A stretch of 64,000 nucleotides of DNA from Bifidobacterium sp. (GTDB lineage: Bacteria; Actinomycetota; Actinomycetes; Actinomycetales; Bifidobacteriaceae), in the NCBI RefSeq assembly GCF_022647885.1, contig NZ_JALCLM010000001.1:372001-436000 (forward strand). Reading direction: 5' to 3'. How positions within the stretch are numbered: the stretch's first letter is position 1; each line of letters starts with the position of its first letter. The notes under the pieces were generated by a model. The model had not been told where the DNA came from and did not search any database. It saw only the letters and a program-made list of their open reading frames with translations. Of the stretch, positions 10,017 through 19,037 are shown piece after piece. Position numbers and translations under genes: made by a program.

Positions 10017-10088
10017 AGTCATCCCTTTCTTTATACTCACATCATCCTACGCAGTGCGCTCGTTTGGTATCGCTGGGGGAGGCAATAC
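10017..10088. promoter_or_regulatory. Divergent intergenic region between fhaA and the S9 peptidase
   Basis: Seventy-two bases must hold the promoter of the seven-gene kinase/wall operon and that of the divergent peptidase gene. Visible signals are the AAAGGG ribosome binding site of fhaA and GGGGGAGG at 10075-10082, 6 nt before a TTG that I take as the peptidase start. No convincing -35/-10 pair could be assigned. Confidence 0.45.
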
Positions 10089-12455
10089 TTGCAAAGTCTT
10101 CAAGCGATGTCGCTCTCTGACCGTTTCATACATAGTGCTAGCGTGAGTTACATGGGCGAATCCAAGCATACCGTGAGTAATGATGTGATATCTGATTTTC
10201 CGAAAAAGCGTGCCAGAACGCTACGTTTTAGCCTCGGAGCACCCCGATCTGCACAGGTGATCGGCGACGGGAGCAGAGCACTGTTTCTGCGTTCTGACGG
10301 ACCAGAAGATTTGAGTACCAGTTTGTGGCTCAGCGTGTTTGACAATCAGGGAAACCATGAGGAACGTGTAGTAGCAGACCCACGGGCATTACTTATTGGT
10401 GATCAGCGTGAAGAAATTCCAGCAGAAGAACGTGCACGGCGCGAGCGCGCACGCGAAGGTGCTAAAGGCATTGTGTCGTTCAGCGTAGATGACGCTGGTG
10501 ATACCGTTGTGTTCCCCCTTGACGGGCGTCTATGGCTGAGTGAGTTAAATAGTGAAAGCGGCGAAATACAGACTCGTGAAGTGCCTCTGACAGGTGAATC
10601 AAAGCAGAGCACAGCGGATTTGAGGCCAGTACTCAATCCGAGAATCAGTCCTGACGGTTCCCAAATCGCCTATAGCACAGGCACCAAAATGGTTGTGGTG
10701 TCTTCGCAGAGAATCAGCGATGCGCAAGTGGTGCTGGATGTAGACCCTACGGCATATCCAGATACGACTATTGGCCTAGCAGAATTCGTAGCCGGTGAAG
10801 AAATGGACCGCTATGACGGTTTTTGGTGGTCTCCTGATTCTGATGCCATGTTGGTTGAACGAGCTGATGAATCTCAAGAAACAGTCTGGTATATCAGTGA
10901 TCCGGCGAATCCTGATCGCCCTGCTGTAGGTCGCAGGTACCCACGCGCACTCACTAATAATGCGGAAGTCGACCTCATCGCTGTACATTTCGATACGCAT
11001 ACTGATAACGGCGGCATCGTGGTCCAATCGCGTGCAACAGTGCAATGGGATCACAAGGAATTCGAATATTTAGCTGCTGTAAATTGGCAGAAAGGCAATA
11101 ATCCGCTCATATTAGTTCAGAATCGACTGCAAAATAAAGAACAGATTCTGACAATACCTTTCTCCTCCTCGGAGTCATTAGAAGCGCAACAGATTCCACA
11201 GAAGAATTCTGATAAAGCGATGCAACACATTGATGCTGAGCTTCTTCAGCAGCATAGTAATGATGCGTGGATTGATTTGTTCGGTGGTTGCCCCTGTAAA
11301 ACGTCGGACGGCCGGGTAATTTCAGCTGTGTCTGACCAGCATAGTGACACTAATCGTCTTGAAATCAATGGTAAAGCTTTCTCTCCTGAAGGGTTGCAGC
11401 TGCGTGAGTTGATTGATGTCGATGATTCCGGTGTGCTTGCTGTGGTATCGCGAGATCCGCGAAGTTTCGATGTGGTAATCCTCGGCTTTGACGGTTCCGT
11501 GCGAACGCTTAACGATCATCCAGGTGTGTGGACAGCCTCACGCAAGGGTTCTGGTTTAGTAATTAGCGGTAGAGATATGGACTCTGCTCACAGTCAAATG
11601 ACCCATTCTTGGGTTGTCGGAGACCAAGTGTGGCAAGCAAGTATTGAAAACAATGCTGCTGAGGTCGGTTTCGTACCTCGAGTGCAGTTTGTGGAACTTG
11701 GTGAGAATCACTTACAAGCCGCTATTATCAGGCCTTCCCAAGGTAGTCCATATGAGCATGCGCAAAGCCTTCCAGTGCTGCTTAAACCCTATGGAGGACC
11801 AGGATTTCAACAGGTGACATCGAATCAAGCCATGTATTGGGAATCGCAGTGGTGGGCAGATCAGGGCTTCATTGTGTTGACTGCCGACGGACATGGAACA
11901 ACAGGGCGTGGGCCTGCATGGGATCGCGCAATTTTCAAAGATATGGCAGCGGTAACGCTCCGTGACCAGATTGACGCACTGCATGCCTTGCCAGAGTTTG
12001 CTCAGGAAGCAGATCTACAACACGTAGCCATGATTGGCTGGTCATACGGTGGTTTTCTTTCGGCGCTCGCAGTACTCAGAGCACCAGATTCAGTGCATGC
12101 TGCGTGTGCAGGAGCTCCCCCAACGGACTGGACGCTGTATGACACTCATTACACCGAGCGCTATCTGGGTCTTGACCCTGACATCTATAAGGCCAATGGA
12201 CTGCTAGACGACGCTGCTGGATTACGGCGTCCACTCATGCTCATTCATGGATTTGCTGACGATAATGTATCGGTGGCAAATACGCTTCGCCTCTCGCAAG
12301 CATTGCTCGCTGCGGGCAAAGATCATGTGGTATTGTCGCTCAATGGGATCACGCATATGACTAATGATGAGACCGTGGCGGAAAATCTGCTTATTGCACA
12401 GCGCGATTTCCTGTATCAGGCGTTAAACTGTGCTCCTGCATCATCTGAAAAGTAA
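10089..12455 (+). CDS. S9 family prolyl oligopeptidase (dipeptidyl peptidase IV type)
   Basis: 788-aa serine peptidase that removes N-terminal dipeptides after proline. An N-terminal beta-propeller region (about 40-520) is followed by an alpha/beta-hydrolase domain. The triad can be placed: Ser652 in GWSYGG, Asp724 in FADDNV, His756 in GITHM. The propeller has the EEMDRYDGFWWSPD stretch with the Glu pair that binds the substrate amino terminus in DPP IV. No signal peptide is seen, so it is probably cytosolic. The TTG start is chosen from the GGGGGAGG 6 nt upstream; ATG 10107 is the alternative. Confidence 0.9.
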   Translation: MQSLQAMSLSDRFIHSASVSYMGESKHTVSNDVISDFPKKRARTLRFSLGAPRSAQVIGDGSRALFLRSDGPEDLSTSLWLSVFDNQGNHEERVVADPRALLIGDQREEIPAEERARRERAREGAKGIVSFSVDDAGDTVVFPLDGRLWLSELNSESGEIQTREVPLTGESKQSTADLRPVLNPRISPDGSQIAYSTGTKMVVVSSQRISDAQVVLDVDPTAYPDTTIGLAEFVAGEEMDRYDGFWWSPDSDAMLVERADESQETVWYISDPANPDRPAVGRRYPRALTNNAEVDLIAVHFDTHTDNGGIVVQSRATVQWDHKEFEYLAAVNWQKGNNPLILVQNRLQNKEQILTIPFSSSESLEAQQIPQKNSDKAMQHIDAELLQQHSNDAWIDLFGGCPCKTSDGRVISAVSDQHSDTNRLEINGKAFSPEGLQLRELIDVDDSGVLAVVSRDPRSFDVVILGFDGSVRTLNDHPGVWTASRKGSGLVISGRDMDSAHSQMTHSWVVGDQVWQASIENNAAEVGFVPRVQFVELGENHLQAAIIRPSQGSPYEHAQSLPVLLKPYGGPGFQQVTSNQAMYWESQWWADQGFIVLTADGHGTTGRGPAWDRAIFKDMAAVTLRDQIDALHALPEFAQEADLQHVAMIGWSYGGFLSALAVLRAPDSVHAACAGAPPTDWTLYDTHYTERYLGLDPDIYKANGLLDDAAGLRRPLMLIHGFADDNVSVANTLRLSQALLAAGKDHVVLSLNGITHMTNDETVAENLLIAQRDFLYQALNCAPASSEK

Positions 12456-12492
12456 CTTATGCTGTCGCGTGAAAAGCAATCGAGGGAGGCTT

Positions 12493-12606
12493 ATGCGAGT
12501 CGTTTCGTCAGGGTCTCCCAGATGCGAATGCGGTGACGGCAGAGGCTTATACGAAATAACAGGTAGCAGCTTTGGGCTTAAGCAGACTCAGGATAAGGAG
12601 GCGTAA
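12493..12606 (+). CDS. Possible 37-aa upstream ORF before the YhgE genes
   Basis: An ATG at 12493, three bases after GGGAGG, opens 37 codons that stop 2 nt before the GTG of the first YhgE gene. The stop region contains the AAGGAGG of the next gene, so translation could be coupled. The peptide is polar with a CEC pair and resembles no family I know. It may be chance. Confidence 0.25.
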   Translation: MRVVSSGSPRCECGDGRGLYEITGSSFGLKQTQDKEA

Positions 12607-12608
12607 GC

Positions 12609-15149
12609 GTGAAGACAGTGTTTTGTATCTTCATTCGTGACGCCGTCCGGCTGCTACGCAACCCTGTGGCTGTGGTAATAACTCTAGGCGTTATTATTAT
12701 TCCTTCGCTGTACGCGTGGTTCAACATCATTGCTAATTGGGACCCGTACTCCAACACCAGCAACATCAAGGTTGCTGTGGCCAATGCGGATCAGGGATAT
12801 GACTCTGATCTCGCTGGACAGCTCAATGTTGGCAAGCAGGTGGTCGATAATCTTGAAAACAACCATGATTTAGGTTGGACCTTCGTCAGTCGCGATGATG
12901 CAATTACAGGCGTAGATTCTGGTGAATATTATGCAGCAATCGTGATTCCCAAGAATTTTAGCCGTAGCCTGATTAACTCTATTGATGGCAGCTCATCGCG
13001 AGCATCGTTGCAATATTATGTGAATGAGAAGAAGAATGCTGTTGCTCCCAAAGTTACAGACTCCGGTGCCAGCGCAATCGAAGAGCAAATAGATTCCACA
13101 TTTGTTTCGACGGTCAGCAATGTTGTGGTCAAACATATAGTGAATGCCGCAGGAGTGATTGATTCTTCGAAACACAGTGCAACGGCATCCGTAGCTGCTG
13201 ATCTCAACGACGCAATAGACAACATTAATCATGTGCAAACGACGCTCTCTGCTGTGTCAGGAACTATGCAACAAGCAGAACAAGATATTCGTACTGCTCA
13301 GCAACATACCGACAAACTCGTATCACAGATAGCCACTGCGCAGCAAACGCTAGAAGATACACAGGCTGTACTACAACAAAGCAGGAGTAGCTCGCTGGTA
13401 TTTGCTAATTCCCTGCTTACAGGACTCAGCAAGGGGTCAACAGGACTATCTGGGATCGCTGTAGATGCGAACGCACTGTCAGGAACTGTGGTGGGCAGTT
13501 TCAATGATGCTGCTCGAGCAACCGATCGGGTGAATAGTGCGATAGGAAGTGTTATCGATGCTAATGATCAAGCGATTACTAAGCTCCAAACATCCTTGGA
13601 TGAATCTGGACTCGATTCTCAAGACGAATTATATAAGCAGATAGAAGCGCAGATTCAGCAGTTGCGTGATGCTAATACTACGCAACAGCAACAGTTAGAT
13701 GCTTTTAGGAACTCATCGTCAACAATCATCAATTCAGGAAAATCAGCAGCTACCAGCCTTAGTGCTGCGGTTTCTACTTCAACGAATAGTGGCATTGCTG
13801 CGCTCGACACTGCAAGCACCACTCTATCTGGGACGGTTATACCCGGACTGCTCAATGGTATGGATAACTTCTCGGCCATGACGGGCACGCTGTCGGGCAC
13901 GCTCACTGCTCTGTCTTCCACGGTGTCTCAATCCAAAGCCTTGATGGGTCAGCTCATCAGCACCTTCAATGAGACCAGATCGACAATGGCCTCAACCGAT
14001 GCAGCACTGTCATCGGTAACAACTGGATTAATCTCAGTGCGGGATGACATTGCTGCATTGAACAGCTCAGCGTTAATACAAAAAATGTCGAGTTTGCTTA
14101 ACTTGGATGCAGCTAGCATCGGAGAATTCATGGCTTCTCCTGTGTCGTTGAAAACCACTGTGGTGTATCCGATCAACAATTATGGTTCTGCGGTCACACC
14201 GTTTTACACGAATCTGGCTCTATGGGTTGGCGGATTTGTCATCATTGCTATATACAAGCTTGAAGTTGATCGAGAAGGCCTCGATAAGATGAATGCAGCG
14301 CAAGCTTACCTTGGTCGAGGGCTGCTACTCACACTGATCGGCATATTGCAGTCGGTGATTGTGACAGTGGGGGATTTGGTTATCGGAGTGCAAAATGACC
14401 ATCCAGTGCTTTTCGTACTTGCTGGCACATTTATCTCGCTGGTGTACGTGAATATTATTTATGCTTTGGCATCAGCTCTCAGACACATTGGGAAAGCCAT
14501 TGCTGTTATTGTGCTCATTCTGCAGATTCCGGGTTCATCGGGTATGTATCCGATTGAGCTCATGCCGCAATTCTTCCGCAATCTCAGCCCGTGGTTACCA
14601 TTCACCTATGGCATTAATGCGATGAGGGAGACCATTGGCGGCATGTATCACAGCCATTACTGGGGCAATATGCTCGCTATCTTCTGGTACTTACCCTTAG
14701 CATTACTCATAGGTATCGTTGGTCGCAAAATGTTGGTAAACCTTAACGCCGTGTTTGATCGAAGGCTTGCCGCCACTGATTTGCTCATTACTGAACAAAG
14801 TCATGCAGAGCGTGATTCGATAGGCATGCGTTCTCTGCTGCAGGTCTTTGGCAATACTCAGGAGTACCGCAAGACCATTGTTCACCGAGCTCACCGTTTC
14901 CTATCGTTATACCCAAGATTGGTTCGTACTGGTTTGGTGATGGTGGTGGTTTTGCCGCTAGTATTTCTGGTGCTGCTGTTCAGCGTCGAAGCAAAAATTG
15001 TGATGCTAATTTTGTGGATTGTATCTATTATCCTGATTGATTTTTATCTTATTGTTGTGGAATATATGCGAGACAGTTTCGCGAAGCAACTGGATTACAG
15101 CACTCAGACTGCACATGATTCGACTCAGCAGCGGGGCATCACAGCATGA
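12609..15149 (+). CDS. YhgE/Pip domain ABC-2-like membrane protein (first of two)
   Basis: 846-aa membrane protein of the YhgE/phage infection protein family. It has one N-terminal helix (about 15-40), a long extracytoplasmic region (about 50-510) of coiled-coil character rich in Ser/Thr/Gln/Ala, and five or more C-terminal helices from about 530. FYTNLALWVGG and LPFTYGINAMRETIGG match the ABC-2-type membrane part. GTG is the start, after a strong AAGGAGG. It overlaps the next gene by 4 bp (ATGA) and shares its architecture, so the two probably form a complex. Family function is poorly defined; Gram-positive relatives are linked to phage infection and type VII-like secretion. Confidence 0.88.
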   Translation: MKTVFCIFIRDAVRLLRNPVAVVITLGVIIIPSLYAWFNIIANWDPYSNTSNIKVAVANADQGYDSDLAGQLNVGKQVVDNLENNHDLGWTFVSRDDAITGVDSGEYYAAIVIPKNFSRSLINSIDGSSSRASLQYYVNEKKNAVAPKVTDSGASAIEEQIDSTFVSTVSNVVVKHIVNAAGVIDSSKHSATASVAADLNDAIDNINHVQTTLSAVSGTMQQAEQDIRTAQQHTDKLVSQIATAQQTLEDTQAVLQQSRSSSLVFANSLLTGLSKGSTGLSGIAVDANALSGTVVGSFNDAARATDRVNSAIGSVIDANDQAITKLQTSLDESGLDSQDELYKQIEAQIQQLRDANTTQQQQLDAFRNSSSTIINSGKSAATSLSAAVSTSTNSGIAALDTASTTLSGTVIPGLLNGMDNFSAMTGTLSGTLTALSSTVSQSKALMGQLISTFNETRSTMASTDAALSSVTTGLISVRDDIAALNSSALIQKMSSLLNLDAASIGEFMASPVSLKTTVVYPINNYGSAVTPFYTNLALWVGGFVIIAIYKLEVDREGLDKMNAAQAYLGRGLLLTLIGILQSVIVTVGDLVIGVQNDHPVLFVLAGTFISLVYVNIIYALASALRHIGKAIAVIVLILQIPGSSGMYPIELMPQFFRNLSPWLPFTYGINAMRETIGGMYHSHYWGNMLAIFWYLPLALLIGIVGRKMLVNLNAVFDRRLAATDLLITEQSHAERDSIGMRSLLQVFGNTQEYRKTIVHRAHRFLSLYPRLVRTGLVMVVVLPLVFLVLLFSVEAKIVMLILWIVSIILIDFYLIVVEYMRDSFAKQLDYSTQTAHDSTQQRGITA

Positions 15150-17386
15150 ACAATATTTGGAGAATTTACACCCGAGATTTGCGCAACCTGACCAAAAATG
15201 TGATAGGCGTTATCGTTCTTATCGGTCTGATTGTGGTGCCTGCTCTCTACGCCTGGTTCAATATTGCTGCCAGCTGGAACCCATATGACAATACCAAGTC
15301 GTTAAAGGTTGCTGTCGCCAATCAAGATACAGGTTATAAATCAGATCTGATGCCGATTCGTGTCAACGTTGGAGAAACTGTAATCAACAAATTACGAGCC
15401 AATGATTCCTTGGACTGGCAGTTTACCAACAGAGAGGAAGCGATGGATGGCGTGTCCTCTGGTGAGTATTACGCGGCCATTATCATTCCTAAGCAATTTA
15501 GTGCCGACATGATGACTCTGTTTTCGTCCGAAGTTACTCACGCTAAATTGGAATATGTTATCAATGAAAAAACGAATGCTATAGCGCCACATATCACAGG
15601 TAAAGGCGCAGACACGTTGACTACAACTATCGATCAGAGCTTTGCGAAAACCATTGGCACAGTTGGTTTGGATATTGCTTCTAGCCTATTGAAATATGCT
15701 CAAAGTCCTGAAATGAAGCAATATGTGACCACGGCAACAGGACACGTCGGCGATTTGGCTAGCCAACTCCATACGGCGAGTGAGCAGCTGCGCGCATATT
15801 CCAGTTTGTTGCAATCGTCGCAAACCATAATTACCTCTACCAACAGTTTGTTGCTTCAAAGTACAAAGAGTGCCGATGGTGCGACAGCTGCTCTTAAGCA
15901 GGGCTCTGCTGGCATGAATTCATTTGAAAGCACGCTCAACGCCAGTAGCAATTCGCTGAGTGCTGCACTTGGACAAGCCAGTAAAGCATACGACCAGATA
16001 TCTGCTCAAATCGATCAAGCTCTCTCTGCTGTGGGAGAGCAATCCACTGCTGCAGCTGGGCAGATGACTGCATTACAGAAGAAGGTGAATACAAACGCAG
16101 ATGGTTTTAAGGATCTTGCCGATAAGCTCTCTGAGCAAGCTGAATCTGCATCCCAAGCAGATCTGAAGCAAGCGCTTGAGAATGCTGCGAGTAGGGCTAC
16201 CTCCGCTGAAAGTTCACTACGCAGCGTTGCCAACAGTCTTGGCCAAGCAGCTTCAAGCGTGAAACAGGGAAATACTTCAATTTCAACGATGCAGCAAACT
16301 GTGAAGCAGCGTATTGCTGATGCGCAGTCATCAATAGCATCGCTATCCTCTGATTATGACAAGAACCTCAAACCAAAACTTCAGGCGCTTAATAGCTCAG
16401 TGAGCGATCTGGTTACTCAAACTGATGGAATCCTCTCAGACCTTGGGACAACTGCCGGCGGAGTAACTCACTTGTCAGATAATTTACTGACCGATATCTC
16501 TGCGATCCGTGGCGATCTTGGCAGTGGGGCAGATTCATTACAAAGCGCTTCCGATCAGTTAACAGATTTTGGGAATAAACTGACTGCGGCCTATAACAAT
16601 GGCAATCCAGAAAATCTCGAAGAGCTCAACTCATCAGATCCGGATGCACTCGCAACATTGTTGGCATCACCTGTCTCATTGCATCGCACAGCTGTATACC
16701 CTATAGCGAATTATGGCTCAGCGATGACCCCGTTTTATACGGTGCTCTCCATATGGGTGGGCAGCATCATTCTTGTGGCAATGGTTTCGGTGAATATCTC
16801 GGATCGACAGCGTGCGGCTGTACTCGGCATGCAGACCATCGTTGACGACAAGAAAGCGCACCGTGGCAATCCAGAGAAGGCACTCAAAGCACATCAGCAA
16901 TACTTTGGCCGTTACCTGATATTTCTGAGCATTGCATTGTTCCAGGCTGGTTTAGCCGCACTTGGAGATTTATTTTATCTACGCGTTCAAGCAAATCATG
17001 CATTCAAATTCATGCTCGTTGCGTGGCTTGCTGCATTGGTATTTTCCAGTATTATGTACACCCTAACGCTCTCCTTTGGTGACGTAGGTAAGGCCTTGTG
17101 TGTAGTGCTGCTGGTTATGCAAGTTGCCGGTTCGGGCGGCACCTTCCCAATTGAAATGCTTCCAGGTTTCTTTAGGGCCGTCTATCCATTTTTGCCTTTC
17201 CCGCATGCTATTGACGCAATGCATGCCGCTATGACGGATTCCTATGGTTCTGAATATTGGCAGGCGATGGGTATGCTCGCTCTGTTTTTGATTCCTACGC
17301 TGTTCTTGGGACTGGTCTTACGGCGACCAATGGTGCGTTTCAATGCTTGGGTAAACAGGAACTTAGCTAGCACCAAATTGATGTAG
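15146..17386 (+). CDS. YhgE/Pip domain ABC-2-like membrane protein (second of two)
   Basis: 746-aa paralogue of the preceding protein. The N-terminal segments align closely (VPALYAWFNIAASWNPYDN against IPSLYAWFNIIANWDPYSN), followed by a helical Ser/Gln/Ala-rich extracytoplasmic part (to about 500) and a C-terminal membrane domain with ANYGSAMTPFYTVLSIWVG and LPFPHAIDAMHAAM. It is about 100 residues shorter, mainly because the C-terminal tail after the last helix is shorter. The start overlaps the stop of its partner. Confidence 0.88.
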   Translation: MNNIWRIYTRDLRNLTKNVIGVIVLIGLIVVPALYAWFNIAASWNPYDNTKSLKVAVANQDTGYKSDLMPIRVNVGETVINKLRANDSLDWQFTNREEAMDGVSSGEYYAAIIIPKQFSADMMTLFSSEVTHAKLEYVINEKTNAIAPHITGKGADTLTTTIDQSFAKTIGTVGLDIASSLLKYAQSPEMKQYVTTATGHVGDLASQLHTASEQLRAYSSLLQSSQTIITSTNSLLLQSTKSADGATAALKQGSAGMNSFESTLNASSNSLSAALGQASKAYDQISAQIDQALSAVGEQSTAAAGQMTALQKKVNTNADGFKDLADKLSEQAESASQADLKQALENAASRATSAESSLRSVANSLGQAASSVKQGNTSISTMQQTVKQRIADAQSSIASLSSDYDKNLKPKLQALNSSVSDLVTQTDGILSDLGTTAGGVTHLSDNLLTDISAIRGDLGSGADSLQSASDQLTDFGNKLTAAYNNGNPENLEELNSSDPDALATLLASPVSLHRTAVYPIANYGSAMTPFYTVLSIWVGSIILVAMVSVNISDRQRAAVLGMQTIVDDKKAHRGNPEKALKAHQQYFGRYLIFLSIALFQAGLAALGDLFYLRVQANHAFKFMLVAWLAALVFSSIMYTLTLSFGDVGKALCVVLLVMQVAGSGGTFPIEMLPGFFRAVYPFLPFPHAIDAMHAAMTDSYGSEYWQAMGMLALFLIPTLFLGLVLRRPMVRFNAWVNRNLASTKLM

Positions 17387-17584
17387 CTGTCCCACTCTTG
17401 CCCTTCCAACGTCGATATTGGCTCATACGAACAATACTTATGCCTGGCTTGCGTATATGGCGATAATAGACAAGTCAAGTAACGCTCTGCTTTATGGTGT
17501 GTGCGAAGGACGAATACAGGCTTCCGCTGGCTTCAGAGTGTCGTAGCAGTCACACCAGAGCACCCTCAGATGTAGTTTGGACAT

Positions 17585-18634
17585 ATGCAATTTGATTTGC
17601 TCGATGAGCGCCACTATGCCGAAACCATGAGCACATCCGTTCTTCCTGCCTTATCATCCTGTCGGGTTGATGGATGGATGGAAGCCGCTCCCACTACCCA
17701 CAATCGGGTAAACGTCAATCCAGGAAAGTTGCATTACGTATGTTATCGTGCCGATCAATTCGATGCTTTGCATTGCAGCACTGCGTCTGCTCGCTTTCGC
17801 GGTGTGGTGGTAATCTCTCACGGATTTACTGAATTTGCGGTGAAATATGATGAAATGGCTTGGTATTTTTTGCTTGCTGGCTACTCGGTTTGCATTCTAG
17901 AGCACCGTGGGCATGGCTTCTCAGTAAGAGATGTATCTGACCCCAATTTAGTATGGATTGACGATTGGCACCGCTACGTTGAAGACTTGTCGCACTTTTG
18001 TTCGCAGGTCGCTCAAGAATATGCAGGAGGACTTCCCGTGTATCTGTTTGGACATTCAATGGGCGGTGCAATTGGTGCGGCTGTGTTACAACGTTACCCA
18101 ACCTTGTTCGACAAAGCCGTGCTGTCTTCGCCGATGATAGCTCCTCGAACTGGAATGCCGTTGTGGCTTGCTCCTGCCGTGGTGGAGACTGCTTGCAAAT
18201 TTGGATTCGCTCGGCATATTGTGCCAGGGCATGCGCCGTTTGTTCAAGAAATTAATGAGCGTGACTACAGGCATGCCAGTGCCCAGCGTATTGAGTGGTT
18301 CCAGTCTGTGCGCTCGCATCATGTGGAATATCAAACCAGCGCAGCGACTTTTGCGTGGGTGAGGGAAGCACTTCGTATGTCTAGATCAGTGTTGAAACAG
18401 TCACAATGCGATCGAATTGAGACGCCACTGCTGCTCTTCCAAGCAACGAATGATGATTACGTGCTAGAGAGACAAGAAAGTCAATTTGTGCAACAGGTAC
18501 AAGAGGGTGGCTGCTACGCAGAACTCGTGCATATTGAGAACAGCAGACACGAGCTTTTTGGCATGCCTAATTCGGCGATGTCTGGCTATGTGGGTGGCAT
18601 TATTGATTTCTTCAACCGCACACTGCATCTGTAA
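17585..18634 (+). CDS. Alpha/beta hydrolase, lysophospholipase/monoacylglycerol lipase type
   Basis: 349-aa single-domain hydrolase. The nucleophile elbow is GHSMGG with Ser158; the oxyanion strand is VVVISHGFTE; the late acid and base are probably the Asp in QATNDDYV and the His in NSRHELF. This pattern is that of the serine aminopeptidase S33/YtpA-PldB group, which hydrolyses lysophospholipids or monoacylglycerols; the substrate cannot be read here. No signal peptide is seen. The ATG at 17585 has no good ribosome binding site, so the start is uncertain (17627 also possible). Confidence 0.82.
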   Translation: MQFDLLDERHYAETMSTSVLPALSSCRVDGWMEAAPTTHNRVNVNPGKLHYVCYRADQFDALHCSTASARFRGVVVISHGFTEFAVKYDEMAWYFLLAGYSVCILEHRGHGFSVRDVSDPNLVWIDDWHRYVEDLSHFCSQVAQEYAGGLPVYLFGHSMGGAIGAAVLQRYPTLFDKAVLSSPMIAPRTGMPLWLAPAVVETACKFGFARHIVPGHAPFVQEINERDYRHASAQRIEWFQSVRSHHVEYQTSAATFAWVREALRMSRSVLKQSQCDRIETPLLLFQATNDDYVLERQESQFVQQVQEGGCYAELVHIENSRHELFGMPNSAMSGYVGGIIDFFNRTLHL

Positions 18635-18657
18635 GCTTTGAATTCTCTATAAATACA

Positions 18658-18727
18658 ATAACTGCTTCAAAGGGACAGCTTATTGACCAAATATTATGGT
18701 GAAACGCTGTCCCGTTGAAGCAGTTAT
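18658..18727. terminator. Bidirectional terminator hairpin
   Basis: Arms of 22 nt (18658-18679 and 18706-18727) pair with a single mismatch around a 26-nt loop; the core is CTGCTTCAA/TTGAAGCAG with GGGACAGC/GCTGTCCC. It sits between the convergent hydrolase gene and the 53-aa gene and can serve both. Confidence 0.75.
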
Positions 18728-18746
18728 CGTATCTGAGAGATTAAGC

Positions 18747-18908
18747 TCAGCTCTTCTTGGAGAAAATACCCTTTACGAATCCCCAGACTGCCGTGATGAC
18801 GAACAGTACGAGTGAGACGAAGAACAACCAAACCAAACCCTTAACAGCTAGGCCTGCAATACCACCGATAATCCACAGCAGCATAAGAATAATGAATAAA
18901 GCTAACAT
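18747..18908 (-). CDS. Small hydrophobic protein with two membrane helices (53 aa)
   Basis: The ATG at 18908 follows a strong AAGGGGGA and opens 53 codons. The product starts MLALFIILMLLW and has two hydrophobic helices (about 2-20 and 24-43) split by a Lys, and a basic end FSKKS. Short two-helix proteins of this kind are common in actinobacteria as unnamed hydrophobic proteins; function unknown. The good ribosome binding site and the shared downstream hairpin support a real gene. Confidence 0.75.
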   Translation of the reverse strand: MLALFIILMLLWIIGGIAGLAVKGLVWLFFVSLVLFVITAVWGFVKGIFSKKS

Positions 18909-19037
18909 AATCTCCCCCTTGATTGTGCTCTCATTGCGGCTACATCATATCAGTGTTATCAAGTGCTCCTGCATTGCTGTGCTGATAGCTCAGCAATGCA
19001 GGCTTGAGGGATGAAACAGCGATAAGCAAGTTCGACA

